This document shows positions 23,564 through 32,448 of a stretch of 37,223 bases of DNA, piece after piece; within the stretch, counting starts at the first letter, position 1, and each line of letters opens with the position of its first letter. Position numbers and translations under genes: made by a program. The DNA is from an uncultured Bacteroidales bacterium. Lineage in GTDB: Bacteria; Bacteroidota; Bacteroidia; Bacteroidales; FEN-979. The stretch spans positions 1-37,223 of the forward strand of contig CAIWXI010000073.1 of assembly GCA_903916595.1 (NCBI GenBank). The letters run 5' to 3'. The notes below the pieces were generated by a model, which was not told the origin of the DNA, made no database searches, and saw only the letters and a program-made list of their open reading frames with translations.

Positions 23564-24829
23564 ATGAGTCATGTTTTCTCACATGAGGAAAGGGAAGGTT
23601 ATATCATGGTCATCGAAGACTCAAAAAGTCAGGCGATCATACTGACATCCCTGTTAAAGAAACATAATTACAAGGTAAAGGACTATGAAAACGGGATTAC
23701 CGCTTTAGCGGCTGCCCTGAAAGATCCTCCCATGCTAATGATCAGTGATATCGTTATGCCTGGCATGGACGGCTATGAATTATGCAGAAAAGTCAAAAGC
23801 ACTCCTGAGCTTAAAGAGATCCCTATCATCCTGCTTACTACCCTCCAGGATTCCATGGATATCATCAAGGGACTTCAGGCCGGATCTGATAATTTTATCA
23901 CCAAACCCTTTGATGCAAAATACCTGCTTTCACGTATTAATTACCTGCTTGCGAACCGGGAACTCCGTTTACTTGGAAGCAGCGACCTGGTGCTTGAGAT
24001 CATGTTTAACGGCCAGAAATATGCAATCAACTCCGAGAGAAAACAGATTTTAGACCTGCTGCTGTCGGTATACGAAAATGCAATCCAGCAAAATCATCAG
24101 CTTATAGAAGCACAGACTGAACTTCAGAGGTCAAATGAACATCTTATTTCGATGAACCGCGACCTGGAAGCTTTTTCGTATACCATCTCACATGACCTGC
24201 GTACACCGCTCAACCATATCAGCATGAGCGCACAGCTTCTTCACAAGCATTATCTTGAAAACCTCGATGAAGCCGGGGTTTCTTATGTTGATACGATTCA
24301 TTCCACGGCCCGGTCTATGGCCGAAATGATTAATGACCTGCTTCAGTTCTCACGCACAGGCACTATCAATATTCATCCGCAACCAATTGACCTGAGCGAG
24401 ATGTGCCATAAGGTCATGAAATGGATTCACCAGGATGATCCTCAACGTGAGATCGATGTGAAGATCGATGAGAACATGCAACTTACCGGCGATCAGAGCC
24501 TGATGATGGTGGTTGTGAAAAACCTGATGGGAAATGCCTGGAAATATACTTCCAAAACCATGCATCCATCGATCCATGTAAGCAGTTTCCAGAAAAATAG
24601 TCAAACTGTTTTTTGTTTTAAAGATAACGGAGCCGGATTTGATTCTTCCAGGGCGTCGAATCTCTTTACTCCGTTTGTGAGACTGCATTCTCAGGAGGAC
24701 TTCCCTGGCACGGGTGTAGGGCTTGCAACAGCTAAACGAATCATCGAACGCCACGGCGGGAAAATATGGGCCCAGGGTGAACCTTTGAAGGGGGCGTCGT
24801 TCTTTTTTACTATAGACCCTTCGCTTTGA
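23564..24829 (+). CDS. Receiver-histidine kinase hybrid (REC-HisKA-HATPase)
   Basis: A 421-residue cytoplasmic signalling protein without transmembrane helices. An N-terminal receiver domain (~14-135) has the acidic pair Glu18/Asp19, phosphoacceptor Asp62 (MISDIVMPGMDG) and KPF. A linker with a coiled-coil-like stretch (NAIQQNHQLIEAQTELQRSNEHL) follows. The HisKA domain has SYTISHDLRTPL with His210, close to the phytochrome-type kinase branch. The HATPase_c domain has the N box VVKNLMGNAWKY, DNGAGFD and FPGTGVGLATAKRI. The REC-first arrangement suggests a kinase controlled by phosphorylation from another kinase. No dedicated partner is adjacent. It is in an operon with gap and convergent with the porin gene. 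Confidence 0.92.
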   Translation: MSHVFSHEEREGYIMVIEDSKSQAIILTSLLKKHNYKVKDYENGITALAAALKDPPMLMISDIVMPGMDGYELCRKVKSTPELKEIPIILLTTLQDSMDIIKGLQAGSDNFITKPFDAKYLLSRINYLLANRELRLLGSSDLVLEIMFNGQKYAINSERKQILDLLLSVYENAIQQNHQLIEAQTELQRSNEHLISMNRDLEAFSYTISHDLRTPLNHISMSAQLLHKHYLENLDEAGVSYVDTIHSTARSMAEMINDLLQFSRTGTINIHPQPIDLSEMCHKVMKWIHQDDPQREIDVKIDENMQLTGDQSLMMVVVKNLMGNAWKYTSKTMHPSIHVSSFQKNSQTVFCFKDNGAGFDSSRASNLFTPFVRLHSQEDFPGTGVGLATAKRIIERHGGKIWAQGEPLKGASFFFTIDPSL

Positions 24830-24889
24830 AGGAATGAAGGATTGAATATCGAATATTGATTAACGAAAGTTGAATTACGAATTGAAAGG

Positions 24890-26230
24890 TCAGATCTCGA
24901 TATGTACCCGAAGTCCGAAAGCATTGGCAGGGCCGCGGTCCTGGTTATAGCCCGGGTTTAACATAAACTGGTAGTCAGGACATATCCATAAGAGCTTCTT
25001 AAAGAACTGAAACGAATAATATACTTCTCCGATGAGCTCCGGGGCATAGTTCAGGTTTCCATCACCGAGAATAAACCCCATACCTCCTGCTTTCAGATAA
25101 TCGGCATGCGGAGAGGATATCCCGTTGACAATAATGGAAAAAGCAAAATTATCTTCATCACGCTTCCATAAATTGCCATCGATATTCAGTCCAAGTGTTA
25201 CAGTGCGGTCAATCTCGGTGAACACCCAGGTCTCGTTTTGACCATCGTTCCACCCGGCCCTCATAAACAGCCCGAAGTTCCTGCTCAGGTTCTGCTCCAG
25301 ATTGATCCCGAAACCATATTTTGTACGGCCTTCGGCCCGGGTCAGGGTGATATCCGGGATCGTATCCTCCTGCTTCCCAAGGCTTATCGACTGATTGTAA
25401 TTTCCCATCGGAGCCAGGTTGAAGTAGGCCATCGCCCTGAGAACGCCGGTTTGCCTGCCAAGGTGGTATTTCCTCTCAAATTCAACGGCAGAGCCCAATG
25501 ACTTTGTTATATTATATTCCATCTGCTGTCCGTTGGCTTCCTTTGGCATGGTGACCAAAGCTGTCCGGATAGCCCATTTCGGCCTTACGAATTCCATGGC
25601 CAGCCCGTAATCATAACCCCTCACGTTGGCAGGATAATCCCAGGCCCCGTTGCCCATCAGCGCCCAGTTGTAAAACTGTGTGCGCGGATCATGACTAAAC
25701 CTGTTATTATCGAAAAAATCCATCATGCTGAATTTGCCCGCGATGAGCGAAATGTAGGTATCCGGCTCCCGGCCTGCAAGCTGGTTAAAGTCATCCTCCA
25801 CCCTGTGACTTGATTTAGAAAGTGAAAATATCTGCCTGAGATATAAACGCCCGATATAAACATGTACCGAAGGATCACTTACACGGTACACTTCACCATT
25901 CGGGAAACCAGCCACACCATGGGTTTGCGAAAACCCTTTTCCTCCCGAGACTTCCGTGTTGAAATAGGCCTGGGCACCTTTCCACAACCTCATCCCGAGA
26001 AAAAGTGTGGCTGACAGGGAAATTGTCGATTCCTCATATTTCTGAAGACTGTTCTCTCCCGTGTACGCGGCTTTGAAAGCAGGATGATACTGGGGAAGCA
26101 CAGTGAGCTGAAAATGATAATTCCAGAACTGGCCTTTTACGGTATCGGGCTCTGCCGCATTAACGCCTGGTGCGCAATGAATCATAAAAAAAAGACATGC
26201 AAGCCCGATATATTTTTTTAACAATGCCAT
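24890..26230 (-). CDS. OprB-like carbohydrate-selective porin
   Basis: An outer-membrane beta-barrel of 446 residues from the ATG at 26230 (an upstream ATG at 26263 would add 11 residues ahead of the signal). The signal peptide is LLKKYIGLACLFFMIHCAPGVNA. The mature part has FNTEVSGGKGFS, AGKFSMMDFFDNN, FYNWALMGNGAWDYPANVRGY and a C-terminal PDYQFMLNPGYNQDRGPANAFG-like segment, all of which match the carbohydrate porin OprB pattern. It is predicted to let sugars or other small solutes across the outer membrane. It is divergent from the 26317-29723 pair (86-nt gap), so shared control is possible. Confidence 0.8.
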   Translation of the reverse strand: MALLKKYIGLACLFFMIHCAPGVNAAEPDTVKGQFWNYHFQLTVLPQYHPAFKAAYTGENSLQKYEESTISLSATLFLGMRLWKGAQAYFNTEVSGGKGFSQTHGVAGFPNGEVYRVSDPSVHVYIGRLYLRQIFSLSKSSHRVEDDFNQLAGREPDTYISLIAGKFSMMDFFDNNRFSHDPRTQFYNWALMGNGAWDYPANVRGYDYGLAMEFVRPKWAIRTALVTMPKEANGQQMEYNITKSLGSAVEFERKYHLGRQTGVLRAMAYFNLAPMGNYNQSISLGKQEDTIPDITLTRAEGRTKYGFGINLEQNLSRNFGLFMRAGWNDGQNETWVFTEIDRTVTLGLNIDGNLWKRDEDNFAFSIIVNGISSPHADYLKAGGMGFILGDGNLNYAPELIGEVYYSFQFFKKLLWICPDYQFMLNPGYNQDRGPANAFGLRVHIEI

Positions 26231-26288
26231 GGTTGAAATGTTTTGTAAAACTTCAAGACTCAAATTTCGACATTTCGGCTAAATAACC

Positions 26289-26296
26289 TAAGTTTG
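26289..26296 (+). promoter_or_regulatory. Putative -7 element of the 26317-29723 operon (TAAGTTTG)
   Basis: Perfect TAnnTTTG, 20 nt before the ATG. About 20 nt upstream is TTTC (26265-26268), one base from the -33 TTTG, at about the right distance. Confidence 0.55.
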
Positions 26297-26316
26297 CGCT
26301 CGAAAAAAAAGATGAT

Positions 26317-27330
26317 ATGCTGAAATACCTCATAGCCCGTCAGATGGTGAAACGAACCAAAAACAGGCAGTTCCCATTGGAATATCTTGAACAGAAACAT
26401 GTTGATCCCGACCAGCCATTTCCGAACGACAGTTCGTATTTTTATGGAGGTGACAAGGCTGGCAATGCCTTTATCGCCCGAATGGCTTTCAGAGGCCCAT
26501 TGCGAGTGCATGAATGGTGGTTCGATTTTTTTCTGACCGGAAGAGGTTTCTTCGGATTGAAGACTGATCCCGGAGCCGATGGCGAAGGGTTTCAGATGGG
26601 CCGGCTCAAATGGGAAAATACGGTAGTAGGCAAAGAATGGAGAATTACTTATGAAGGTCCTGTAACGGATGAGCAGGGGAAGTCATACAACTGCAAGACC
26701 GATCTGTTGTTCATAGGCGAACATGAACCATATGATTTCGCTAAAAGCTCAGACCAGACTATGATCGCCAGAGCCATTGCAGGTGAAAAATGGAATAAGG
26801 AATTCTTTTTCAAGATGAAAGATACACATCAGACGCATTATGAGCAGACTGGTGTTTTTAAAGGGACTATTTCGCTTGACGACCAGGTTTACAATATCGA
26901 AATGAGGGCCTCCCGCGATCATTCTTTTGGTTCAAGGACCTGGCTTACCTGGGACAGGCATTACTGGATCACCGGGATTTCTGATGCGGGTATGCACTGG
27001 ACTGTTACAACCATCAAATGGGATTTCCTCGGAAGACTTACTGCCGGGTTCATTACATATCCCGACGGACATACCGATGCGATTGTAGAATGTACCGACC
27101 TGGAAACGATTTCACGGGAGAAACTCCTGCCGGATCATGGCATCATTGACATTACCTGCCGCAGCGGAGCAAAACACAAAGTAGAATTCAGGAGAAACGG
27201 TCATTTCCCGTATCTCATGGACGGGAAATACCAGATGCGTGAGGCTATCGGGACTTACCGCTTCGATGGTGTTGAAGGACTGGGGATGGTGGAATTCGGA
27301 TTCCATAAAGACAAATACACTATCGATTGA
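26317..27330 (+). CDS. Unassigned protein, possibly lipocalin/AttH-like (DUF7064-type)
   Basis: A 337-residue protein without signal peptide or transmembrane segment. It is rich in Trp/Tyr/Phe beta-strand segments spaced like a beta-barrel: FIARMAFRGPLRVHEWWFDFFL, GRLKWENTVVGKEWRITYEGP, TGVFKGTISLDDQVYNIE. Its most conserved-looking part is RASRDHSFGSRTW (~205-217) followed by HYWITGISDAGMHWTV. An R(D)HSxG-R-W motif of this kind occurs in AttH/hydroxyneurosporene-synthase-like lipocalin-fold proteins and DUF7064 proteins; I make this link from the pattern only. The stop codon overlaps the next start (TTGA), so the two genes are translationally coupled and probably act together, perhaps as a substrate-binding partner of the enzyme. 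Confidence 0.5.
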   Translation: MLKYLIARQMVKRTKNRQFPLEYLEQKHVDPDQPFPNDSSYFYGGDKAGNAFIARMAFRGPLRVHEWWFDFFLTGRGFFGLKTDPGADGEGFQMGRLKWENTVVGKEWRITYEGPVTDEQGKSYNCKTDLLFIGEHEPYDFAKSSDQTMIARAIAGEKWNKEFFFKMKDTHQTHYEQTGVFKGTISLDDQVYNIEMRASRDHSFGSRTWLTWDRHYWITGISDAGMHWTVTTIKWDFLGRLTAGFITYPDGHTDAIVECTDLETISREKLLPDHGIIDITCRSGAKHKVEFRRNGHFPYLMDGKYQMREAIGTYRFDGVEGLGMVEFGFHKDKYTID

Positions 27331-29723
27331 TTCTGAAGTTAAACGAAATAGACGGCCATCCTGTTGGAGGTAAGGCAAAAGGACTTAAGATCCTCTCAGA
27401 GCTTGGCTATAATGTGCCCGATGCAGTGGTTTTGCTGCACCCTGAACCTTCAGAGTTAAAGGATGCCGTGATCATGCAGCATCTCAGCCACCTCGGTCCG
27501 GGCCCAAAGGCAGTGCGATCTTCAGCCGTGAGCGAAGACGGACATTCAGCGTCCTTCGCCGGACAATTTGAATCATACCTTAACCTGCATTCCTTTGAAG
27601 ACATTAAATCGGCAATTGTAAAATGCGTGCATGCCGCCGGAGCCGGCCGCGTAAGGTCCTATTCGGGAAGCCTGTTGTCTGAAGCCGACCTCAGGATCTC
27701 TGTTGTGCTTCAGAATATGGTCGACGCGAGAGTTGCCGGCGTGGTTTTCTCTGTGAACCCTGTGAACAACCGCAGAGATAAAATACTTGTGGATGCTGTT
27801 GCCGGCCATGGCGAAGACCTTGTAAGCGGCAAAAAAGATGCGCACCATTACGAAGTCTTCCGCAGTGGATCGAATATCAAGTCAGAAACAGGAAAGAACG
27901 GCCATCTCCTCGACGAGTCTCTTCTCAGGCAGATCCTGGAAGGAGCCAAAAAAGCGGAATTCCATTTTAATACTCCCGTCGACATGGAGTGGGCCGTTGA
28001 CCAGGGTGGTATTCTGAACTGGCTTCAGGTAAGGCCTGTCACTGCCCTGAGCGGGGTTCATTTTAACGAGCTGGATACCGTGAAAGGAGAGAGTAACGAA
28101 ATCTGGACTCTTGGCAATATAGGCGAAATGATGCCGGGCGTTGCAACTCCCCTCACCTGGTCGGTGAGCGCCGAAGCCATCGACTACGGTATGGTGCTTC
28201 TGGCTGAACGCGGGGGTGCCTTCAAAATGCGCGACCGCGTGGGCCCCCGGTATATTCAGATGTTTTACAACCGGCTGTTTATCAACATGAGCCATATGAT
28301 GGATTATCCGAAAAGGATATGGCTCAATAAGGCTGAAGATGTACAGTATGCCCTCAGCGGAAAAGTGTTCCCGGGGCTCACTGCCATTCCTGAGGTTTCA
28401 TTCCCCTTCAGGCTTTTCAATTTTATCAGGCAGATGCGAAATACTATGCAGGCAGCGGCTCATCTGCAAGACCTCAGGATACTGGAATCACAATTTCGTA
28501 TCGACACTTCCCTGCCTCCCGGTGATTTGCTCAGAAAGCTGGAAGAGGGAAGACTTAAACTTGGAATCGGGTTCGGACATCATCTTATGACTTCGGCCCA
28601 GAGTGGTACGATGTACTCGGCTTTTATGAGGATCATGACCGGGGACAAGAGAAAACCGCTGTCAGCCGACCATCATGTCGCCACCATGCTGCTGCTGGAT
28701 ATACCTGAGATCGAGAGCGCCGATGCGGTAAAAACTCTGGAGCGCTTCGCAAAGACGATCCGTTCCTATAAAGAATTCTGTGATGTTTTTGTTTCCTCTA
28801 CAGCTGCCGATGCCCTGCACCTGCTACAGACCAATGCTCCGGAAGAGATTTCTGAGCAGTTCAGAATATTCCTTGAAAGGCACGGCCACCGCTGTGTAAG
28901 AGAATCAGAGCTGAGGGAAAAAACCTGGGCCGACAAGCCTGTCAAACTGATCCAGATCCTGCAAACCAGTGTAAAAACAGGCGAAGTAAGACATAAAACA
29001 CATGATTCGAAAAAAGAGATCACGTCTGCATTAAGCAAACTCAGGCCTGTCACCCGGATTATATTGCGTTCGATGATTCCAACCGCCAGAAAAGCCGTCG
29101 CCCGAAGGGAAATAACCAAAGCGCTTTCTATCAAAATGGTCGACACCATCAGAAAAGCATACGAGGCCGTAGCTGTAACCTTCACTGCCCAGGGCCTTCT
29201 CGACGATACCGACCAGGTATATTTCCTTACTCATGAAGAACTCGTGAAGTTGTTAAATGACCGTGATCCGGTCTGGAAAGCTAAAGCAAACAAAAGGCGG
29301 GAGCTGCTTCCTGAAGCAGACAAACTGGTTTTCGAGGAAGTCTGTTTTGGCATACCCGAACCGGTTGAGGAAGAGCAGATGGTCGAACTGAAAGAAGGCC
29401 AGCTCGCCGGGATACCTGTAAGCAGCGGTTCTGTAGAAGGCTTCGTGAGAATTATACATTCCGTTGAAGATGCTGAACAGCTCAAGGAGGGTGAGATTAT
29501 GGTAGCCTCATTCACCGATATAGGCTGGACACCCTATTTTAGTATTATCTCTGGACTGATCACCGAGATCGGCAGCCCGCTGTCGCATGGCGCTGTAGTT
29601 GCGAGGGAATATGGCATACCTGCTGTTGTTGCTGCCAAAGGAGCAAAGAAATTCCTTAAAACAGGCGACAGGATAAGACTCGACGGCGAAAAGGGATTAA
29701 TAGAAAAGATCTGTTCTGAATAA
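27327..29723 (+). CDS. PEP-synthase/rifampin-phosphotransferase-like enzyme
   Basis: A 798-residue protein with the three-part layout of rifampin phosphotransferase (RPH) and PigC-like enzymes. The N-terminal ATP-grasp (PPDK_N) domain spans ~1-250: GGKAKGLKILSELGYNVP, AVRSSAVSEDG, SFAGQFESYLNL, and VDMEWAVDQGG with WLQVRPVTAL. A long central helical region (~260-690) follows; in RPH this binds the acceptor. The C-terminal swivelling phosphohistidine domain (~710-795) carries His754 in GSPLSHGAVVAREYGIPAVV. Classic PEP synthase has a C-terminal TIM barrel that is absent here. The family transfers the beta-phosphate of ATP via His to an acceptor, releasing AMP and phosphate; the acceptor here is unknown. 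The start is TTG at 27327, overlapping the previous stop by four nt. Confidence 0.85.
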   Translation: MILKLNEIDGHPVGGKAKGLKILSELGYNVPDAVVLLHPEPSELKDAVIMQHLSHLGPGPKAVRSSAVSEDGHSASFAGQFESYLNLHSFEDIKSAIVKCVHAAGAGRVRSYSGSLLSEADLRISVVLQNMVDARVAGVVFSVNPVNNRRDKILVDAVAGHGEDLVSGKKDAHHYEVFRSGSNIKSETGKNGHLLDESLLRQILEGAKKAEFHFNTPVDMEWAVDQGGILNWLQVRPVTALSGVHFNELDTVKGESNEIWTLGNIGEMMPGVATPLTWSVSAEAIDYGMVLLAERGGAFKMRDRVGPRYIQMFYNRLFINMSHMMDYPKRIWLNKAEDVQYALSGKVFPGLTAIPEVSFPFRLFNFIRQMRNTMQAAAHLQDLRILESQFRIDTSLPPGDLLRKLEEGRLKLGIGFGHHLMTSAQSGTMYSAFMRIMTGDKRKPLSADHHVATMLLLDIPEIESADAVKTLERFAKTIRSYKEFCDVFVSSTAADALHLLQTNAPEEISEQFRIFLERHGHRCVRESELREKTWADKPVKLIQILQTSVKTGEVRHKTHDSKKEITSALSKLRPVTRIILRSMIPTARKAVARREITKALSIKMVDTIRKAYEAVAVTFTAQGLLDDTDQVYFLTHEELVKLLNDRDPVWKAKANKRRELLPEADKLVFEEVCFGIPEPVEEEQMVELKEGQLAGIPVSSGSVEGFVRIIHSVEDAEQLKEGEIMVASFTDIGWTPYFSIISGLITEIGSPLSHGAVVAREYGIPAVVAAKGAKKFLKTGDRIRLDGEKGLIEKICSE

Positions 29724-29728
29724 AAATA

Positions 29729-30802
29729 TTAAGGAAGGCGTGCCCCTGTTCCGTATGAACGGAACTTGTTATTCTGAAACTGGAACTCCATGAAAAAGGG
29801 GCCCGAAACAATGGTGTAGATATCCACTAAATCACCATAAAACATTACATTTTTCGCGTAAAACACGTTTTTGAGGACCGGGCTCCGGGTCAAAGCTTCG
29901 AACGTCCCGTTTCTGATTTTTCCATAGGAATCGCCCCTCCACCAATCTATCACACCAGAAGAATCGTTCACGGCAAATTTACCCCCGCCTGTAGCCGCAT
30001 CATATCGTACATCGGCATAGCCATAACTTCCTTTTAACGTATTCTGGTTACCATCAAAAAGCCTGAGACCTATCAGAAAGCCACGGCCAAAACCCATATC
30101 CATTACAAACACTGCTCCGCTGTCGCCCACATGTGAAAATCCCGTCAAGGTATCAACAACATTCATCTGGTTCATCCTGAGCCTGTCTGGATATATAGGA
30201 TCTACAGACCAACTGCCCGTATCGGAAGGACTTGGCGGAGGAACAGTTCCCGTGTATTCATCAGGCATCAGTCCCGGCAGTACACCGGCCATGTTGCAAT
30301 AACCCTGTTTTAACCATGATCCGTCGGCCATCATAGTGAGAATGCCCCATTCCCTGTTCTGTGTGCTGCCGTTGACAGCTGAATTGCCGATATGAAGATA
30401 TACATAATTCCCGGCCATGCGGGCGCCATCGGCATTGGCCAGCATACTGACACCGAATGCCATGTTGTTATTTAACCTGGCCGTGGGAAAATTGCCCGTA
30501 AAGACCTGGCCCGGAATTTCAACGGCATAATAAAACGCCCCGTTGGTAAAAACTTTATACAAACCATTTAACTCCCCCGAATAAATGGTAAAAGATCCAT
30601 TAGTATACCGCCGGTTCGACTCATTGAATATCGTATACCCCATTGCACTCTCATTCACGGTAAAAGAAAGCACGTCTCCCGCGGTGCCTGAGCCGGTATA
30701 ATAATTGGGTACGACATTCTGGTTGTCGTTTTTCTTGCAACTGACTGCTGCAAAAAGAATTACCAGAGAAAATAATAATAATTGCCTTGAAATCATATGC
30801 AT
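29729..30802 (-). CDS. Hypothetical lipoprotein
   Basis: A 357-residue predicted lipoprotein; signal peptide LLLFSLVILFAAVSC with the lipobox Cys followed by KKND. The remainder is Gly/Asn/Tyr-rich and likely all-beta (SFTIYSGELNGLYKVFTNGAFYY, GRGFLIGLRLFDGNQ). No domain family is recognised. The start could be either of two ATG codons (30802 or 30796). It is convergent, five nt from the end of the PEP-synthase-like gene, and divergent from the KdpD-like kinase. Confidence 0.65.
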   Translation of the reverse strand: MHMISRQLLLFSLVILFAAVSCKKNDNQNVVPNYYTGSGTAGDVLSFTVNESAMGYTIFNESNRRYTNGSFTIYSGELNGLYKVFTNGAFYYAVEIPGQVFTGNFPTARLNNNMAFGVSMLANADGARMAGNYVYLHIGNSAVNGSTQNREWGILTMMADGSWLKQGYCNMAGVLPGLMPDEYTGTVPPPSPSDTGSWSVDPIYPDRLRMNQMNVVDTLTGFSHVGDSGAVFVMDMGFGRGFLIGLRLFDGNQNTLKGSYGYADVRYDAATGGGKFAVNDSSGVIDWWRGDSYGKIRNGTFEALTRSPVLKNVFYAKNVMFYGDLVDIYTIVSGPFFMEFQFQNNKFRSYGTGARLP

Positions 30803-30827
30803 TTTGGCTACCTGACGAATAAGGAGT

Positions 30828-30858
30828 TAAAGGTATTAAAAAAATTAGTAAGTTTCAA
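30828..30858 (-). promoter_or_regulatory. Putative promoter of the 29729-30802 lipoprotein gene
   Basis: On the minus strand TTG (30856-30858) and TACCTTTA (30828-30835, one mismatch to TAnnTTTG) are 20 nt apart, close to the Bacteroidota -33/-7 spacing. The -7 lies 26 nt upstream of the start codon. Confidence 0.45.
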
Positions 30859-30951
30859 TTTAAGGAATAATTAAAGCTCTCCTTTACCAAATCTTTATAT
30901 TATGGCACCACAAATTTAGCAGCAGCTTATATTAATTTAAGTTACTTCGCA

Positions 30952-30982
30952 TGCCATTAAAAAAATATTTTTTTTAATGGCA
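30952..30982. repeat. Perfect 14-bp inverted repeat upstream of the KdpD-like kinase gene
   Basis: TGCCATTAAAAAAA (30952-30965), a TAT spacer, and its exact reverse complement (30969-30982). It lies in the 205-nt gap between divergent genes, 26 nt before the first kinase ATG. It may be an operator or a bidirectional hairpin. Confidence 0.85.
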
Positions 30983-30998
30983 ATTGAGAATTTATGAA

Positions 30999-31006
30999 TA
31001 GGTTTG
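30999..31006 (+). promoter_or_regulatory. Putative -7 element of the KdpD-like kinase gene (TAGGTTTG)
   Basis: Perfect TAnnTTTG one nt before the ATG at 31008. If used, the transcript would begin after that ATG, and translation would start at Met7 (ATG at 31026) instead. Confidence 0.4.
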
Positions 31007-31007
31007 A

Positions 31008-32447
31008 ATGAGAAAAACACTACATATGGCAAGAGCCGATATTTTGAAATATTCCTCACGGTCCAATTTCATTGAATATCTCTTTGCATTCCTTGCTATT
31101 GCTGTAACAGCTGCAATCTGCTTTCCCCTCAGCCGTTTTATTGGTATGGTAAGCATAGGGCTTATCCTTCTGATGGTCGTGGCCCTTCTGGCCCTGTTTT
31201 TAGGAAGATGGCCTCTTATGTTCGCGGCGGTCCTTAATGTTCTGATCTGGGATTATTTCTTTCAGCAGCCTCTTTTCACGTTCGGCATACATCATATTGA
31301 AGATCTGTTTGCCAATCTGGCTGATCTCCTCGTTGCCGTTGTCGCTGTAATTCTGATCACAAGGATACGCAAGAGTCAGACAATACTCGAAAAAAGCCAG
31401 GAAAGACTCACTATTCTATACAATTTCCTTGGGTCCATGAATGCCGCCAAATCTATTTCAGAAGTTTTGGAGTTAGCCGGGTCGGGCATGAAGACACATT
31501 TCGGTAAGGAAGCTATTATTTATCTTAACCGAGATCTGTCTGACACCCCCTATGTTGACTCAAAAACAGACCCGGAAGGCCTTTCCTATTTTCCCCTGGT
31601 TACCCCCCGGGAAACAAGCGGAATCATCGGGATTAAGCTTGACCCCAACATGCAGTCAGATGAGGATAAGATGATACTCTTTAAATCATTTATTACCATT
31701 ATTGCATCTACTCTGGGAAGAGAGATCAGCATAGAAGCAGCGATGGAAAAAGGATTTCACGACCATTCAGAGAGGCTTTTTCAGGCGATTCTGAGCAGTG
31801 TCTCACACGAACTACGGACCCCTATTGCAATTATTTCAGCAGCGGTAGACAATCTGAATGATGACAGGACTTCATCAGAGCTCATCAAACGGAAACAAAT
31901 CTGCGTGGAACTGGAATCTGCTTCGATGAGGCTTAACAATCTGGTTGAAAATTTTCTTGACATGTCGAGGATCGAATCGGGACTGCTGAAACTGAATTTG
32001 CAGTATTGCGACCTGGCCGACCTCGTGGGTCTGGTGGTGAAAGACCTGAAGACAGAAATAGGTCACCACAAGATGAACATTATAATACCAGAGAACCTCC
32101 CATTGGTAAAAGCTGATATCGGTCTGATGAGGCAGGTCCTGGTAAACATTCTCAGAAATGCAAATATGTACACCCCGGCCGGGACGAGTATCGAGATCAG
32201 CGCGGTGAATGAGACGGCCAAGGTGGTATCGCTTACGATCAGGGATCATGGCCCGGGCGTGGCCGTTGAAAACCTTGAGCAGCTGTTCGAGAAATTTTAC
32301 AGGGTTCCGGGCTCTGTAAGCGGGGGGACGGGCCTTGGACTGGCTATTGCAAGAGCCTTCGTGGAAGCGCATGGAGGTTTTATCAGGGCATCAAATGATC
32401 CGGGAGGCGGATTATCCATAACAATGACATTAAAAGTTGAAATATAA
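31008..32447 (+). CDS. KdpD-like membrane sensor histidine kinase lacking the N-terminal KdpD domains
   Basis: A 479-residue kinase (473 from Met7). It has four clustered transmembrane helices of the DUF4118 type (FIEYLFAFLAIAVTAAICF, VSIGLILLMVVALLALFLG, WPLMFAAVLNVLIWDYFF, LADLLVAVVAVILITRIR), then a GAF-like region, HisKA with SSVSHELRTPIAII (His267), and HATPase_c with ILRNANMYTP, RDHGPGV and GGTGLGLAIARAF. This equals the C-terminal half of KdpD; the N-terminal KdpD and USP domains are absent. It is followed by its response regulator. No kdpFABC genes are seen, so the signal need not be potassium. Confidence 0.9.
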   Translation: MRKTLHMARADILKYSSRSNFIEYLFAFLAIAVTAAICFPLSRFIGMVSIGLILLMVVALLALFLGRWPLMFAAVLNVLIWDYFFQQPLFTFGIHHIEDLFANLADLLVAVVAVILITRIRKSQTILEKSQERLTILYNFLGSMNAAKSISEVLELAGSGMKTHFGKEAIIYLNRDLSDTPYVDSKTDPEGLSYFPLVTPRETSGIIGIKLDPNMQSDEDKMILFKSFITIIASTLGREISIEAAMEKGFHDHSERLFQAILSSVSHELRTPIAIISAAVDNLNDDRTSSELIKRKQICVELESASMRLNNLVENFLDMSRIESGLLKLNLQYCDLADLVGLVVKDLKTEIGHHKMNIIIPENLPLVKADIGLMRQVLVNILRNANMYTPAGTSIEISAVNETAKVVSLTIRDHGPGVAVENLEQLFEKFYRVPGSVSGGTGLGLAIARAFVEAHGGFIRASNDPGGGLSITMTLKVEI

Positions 32448-32448
32448 C

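Noticed and set aside
26317-29723. Calling the pair a rifampin-resistance operon
   Set aside because: Known RPH enzymes act alone and the central acceptor region cannot be matched to rifampin from sequence; the substrate is left open.
32437-32448. TTG start at 32437 for the KdpE-like regulator
   Set aside because: It lies within the kinase gene and adds residues before the usual receiver start; ATG 32449 fits better.
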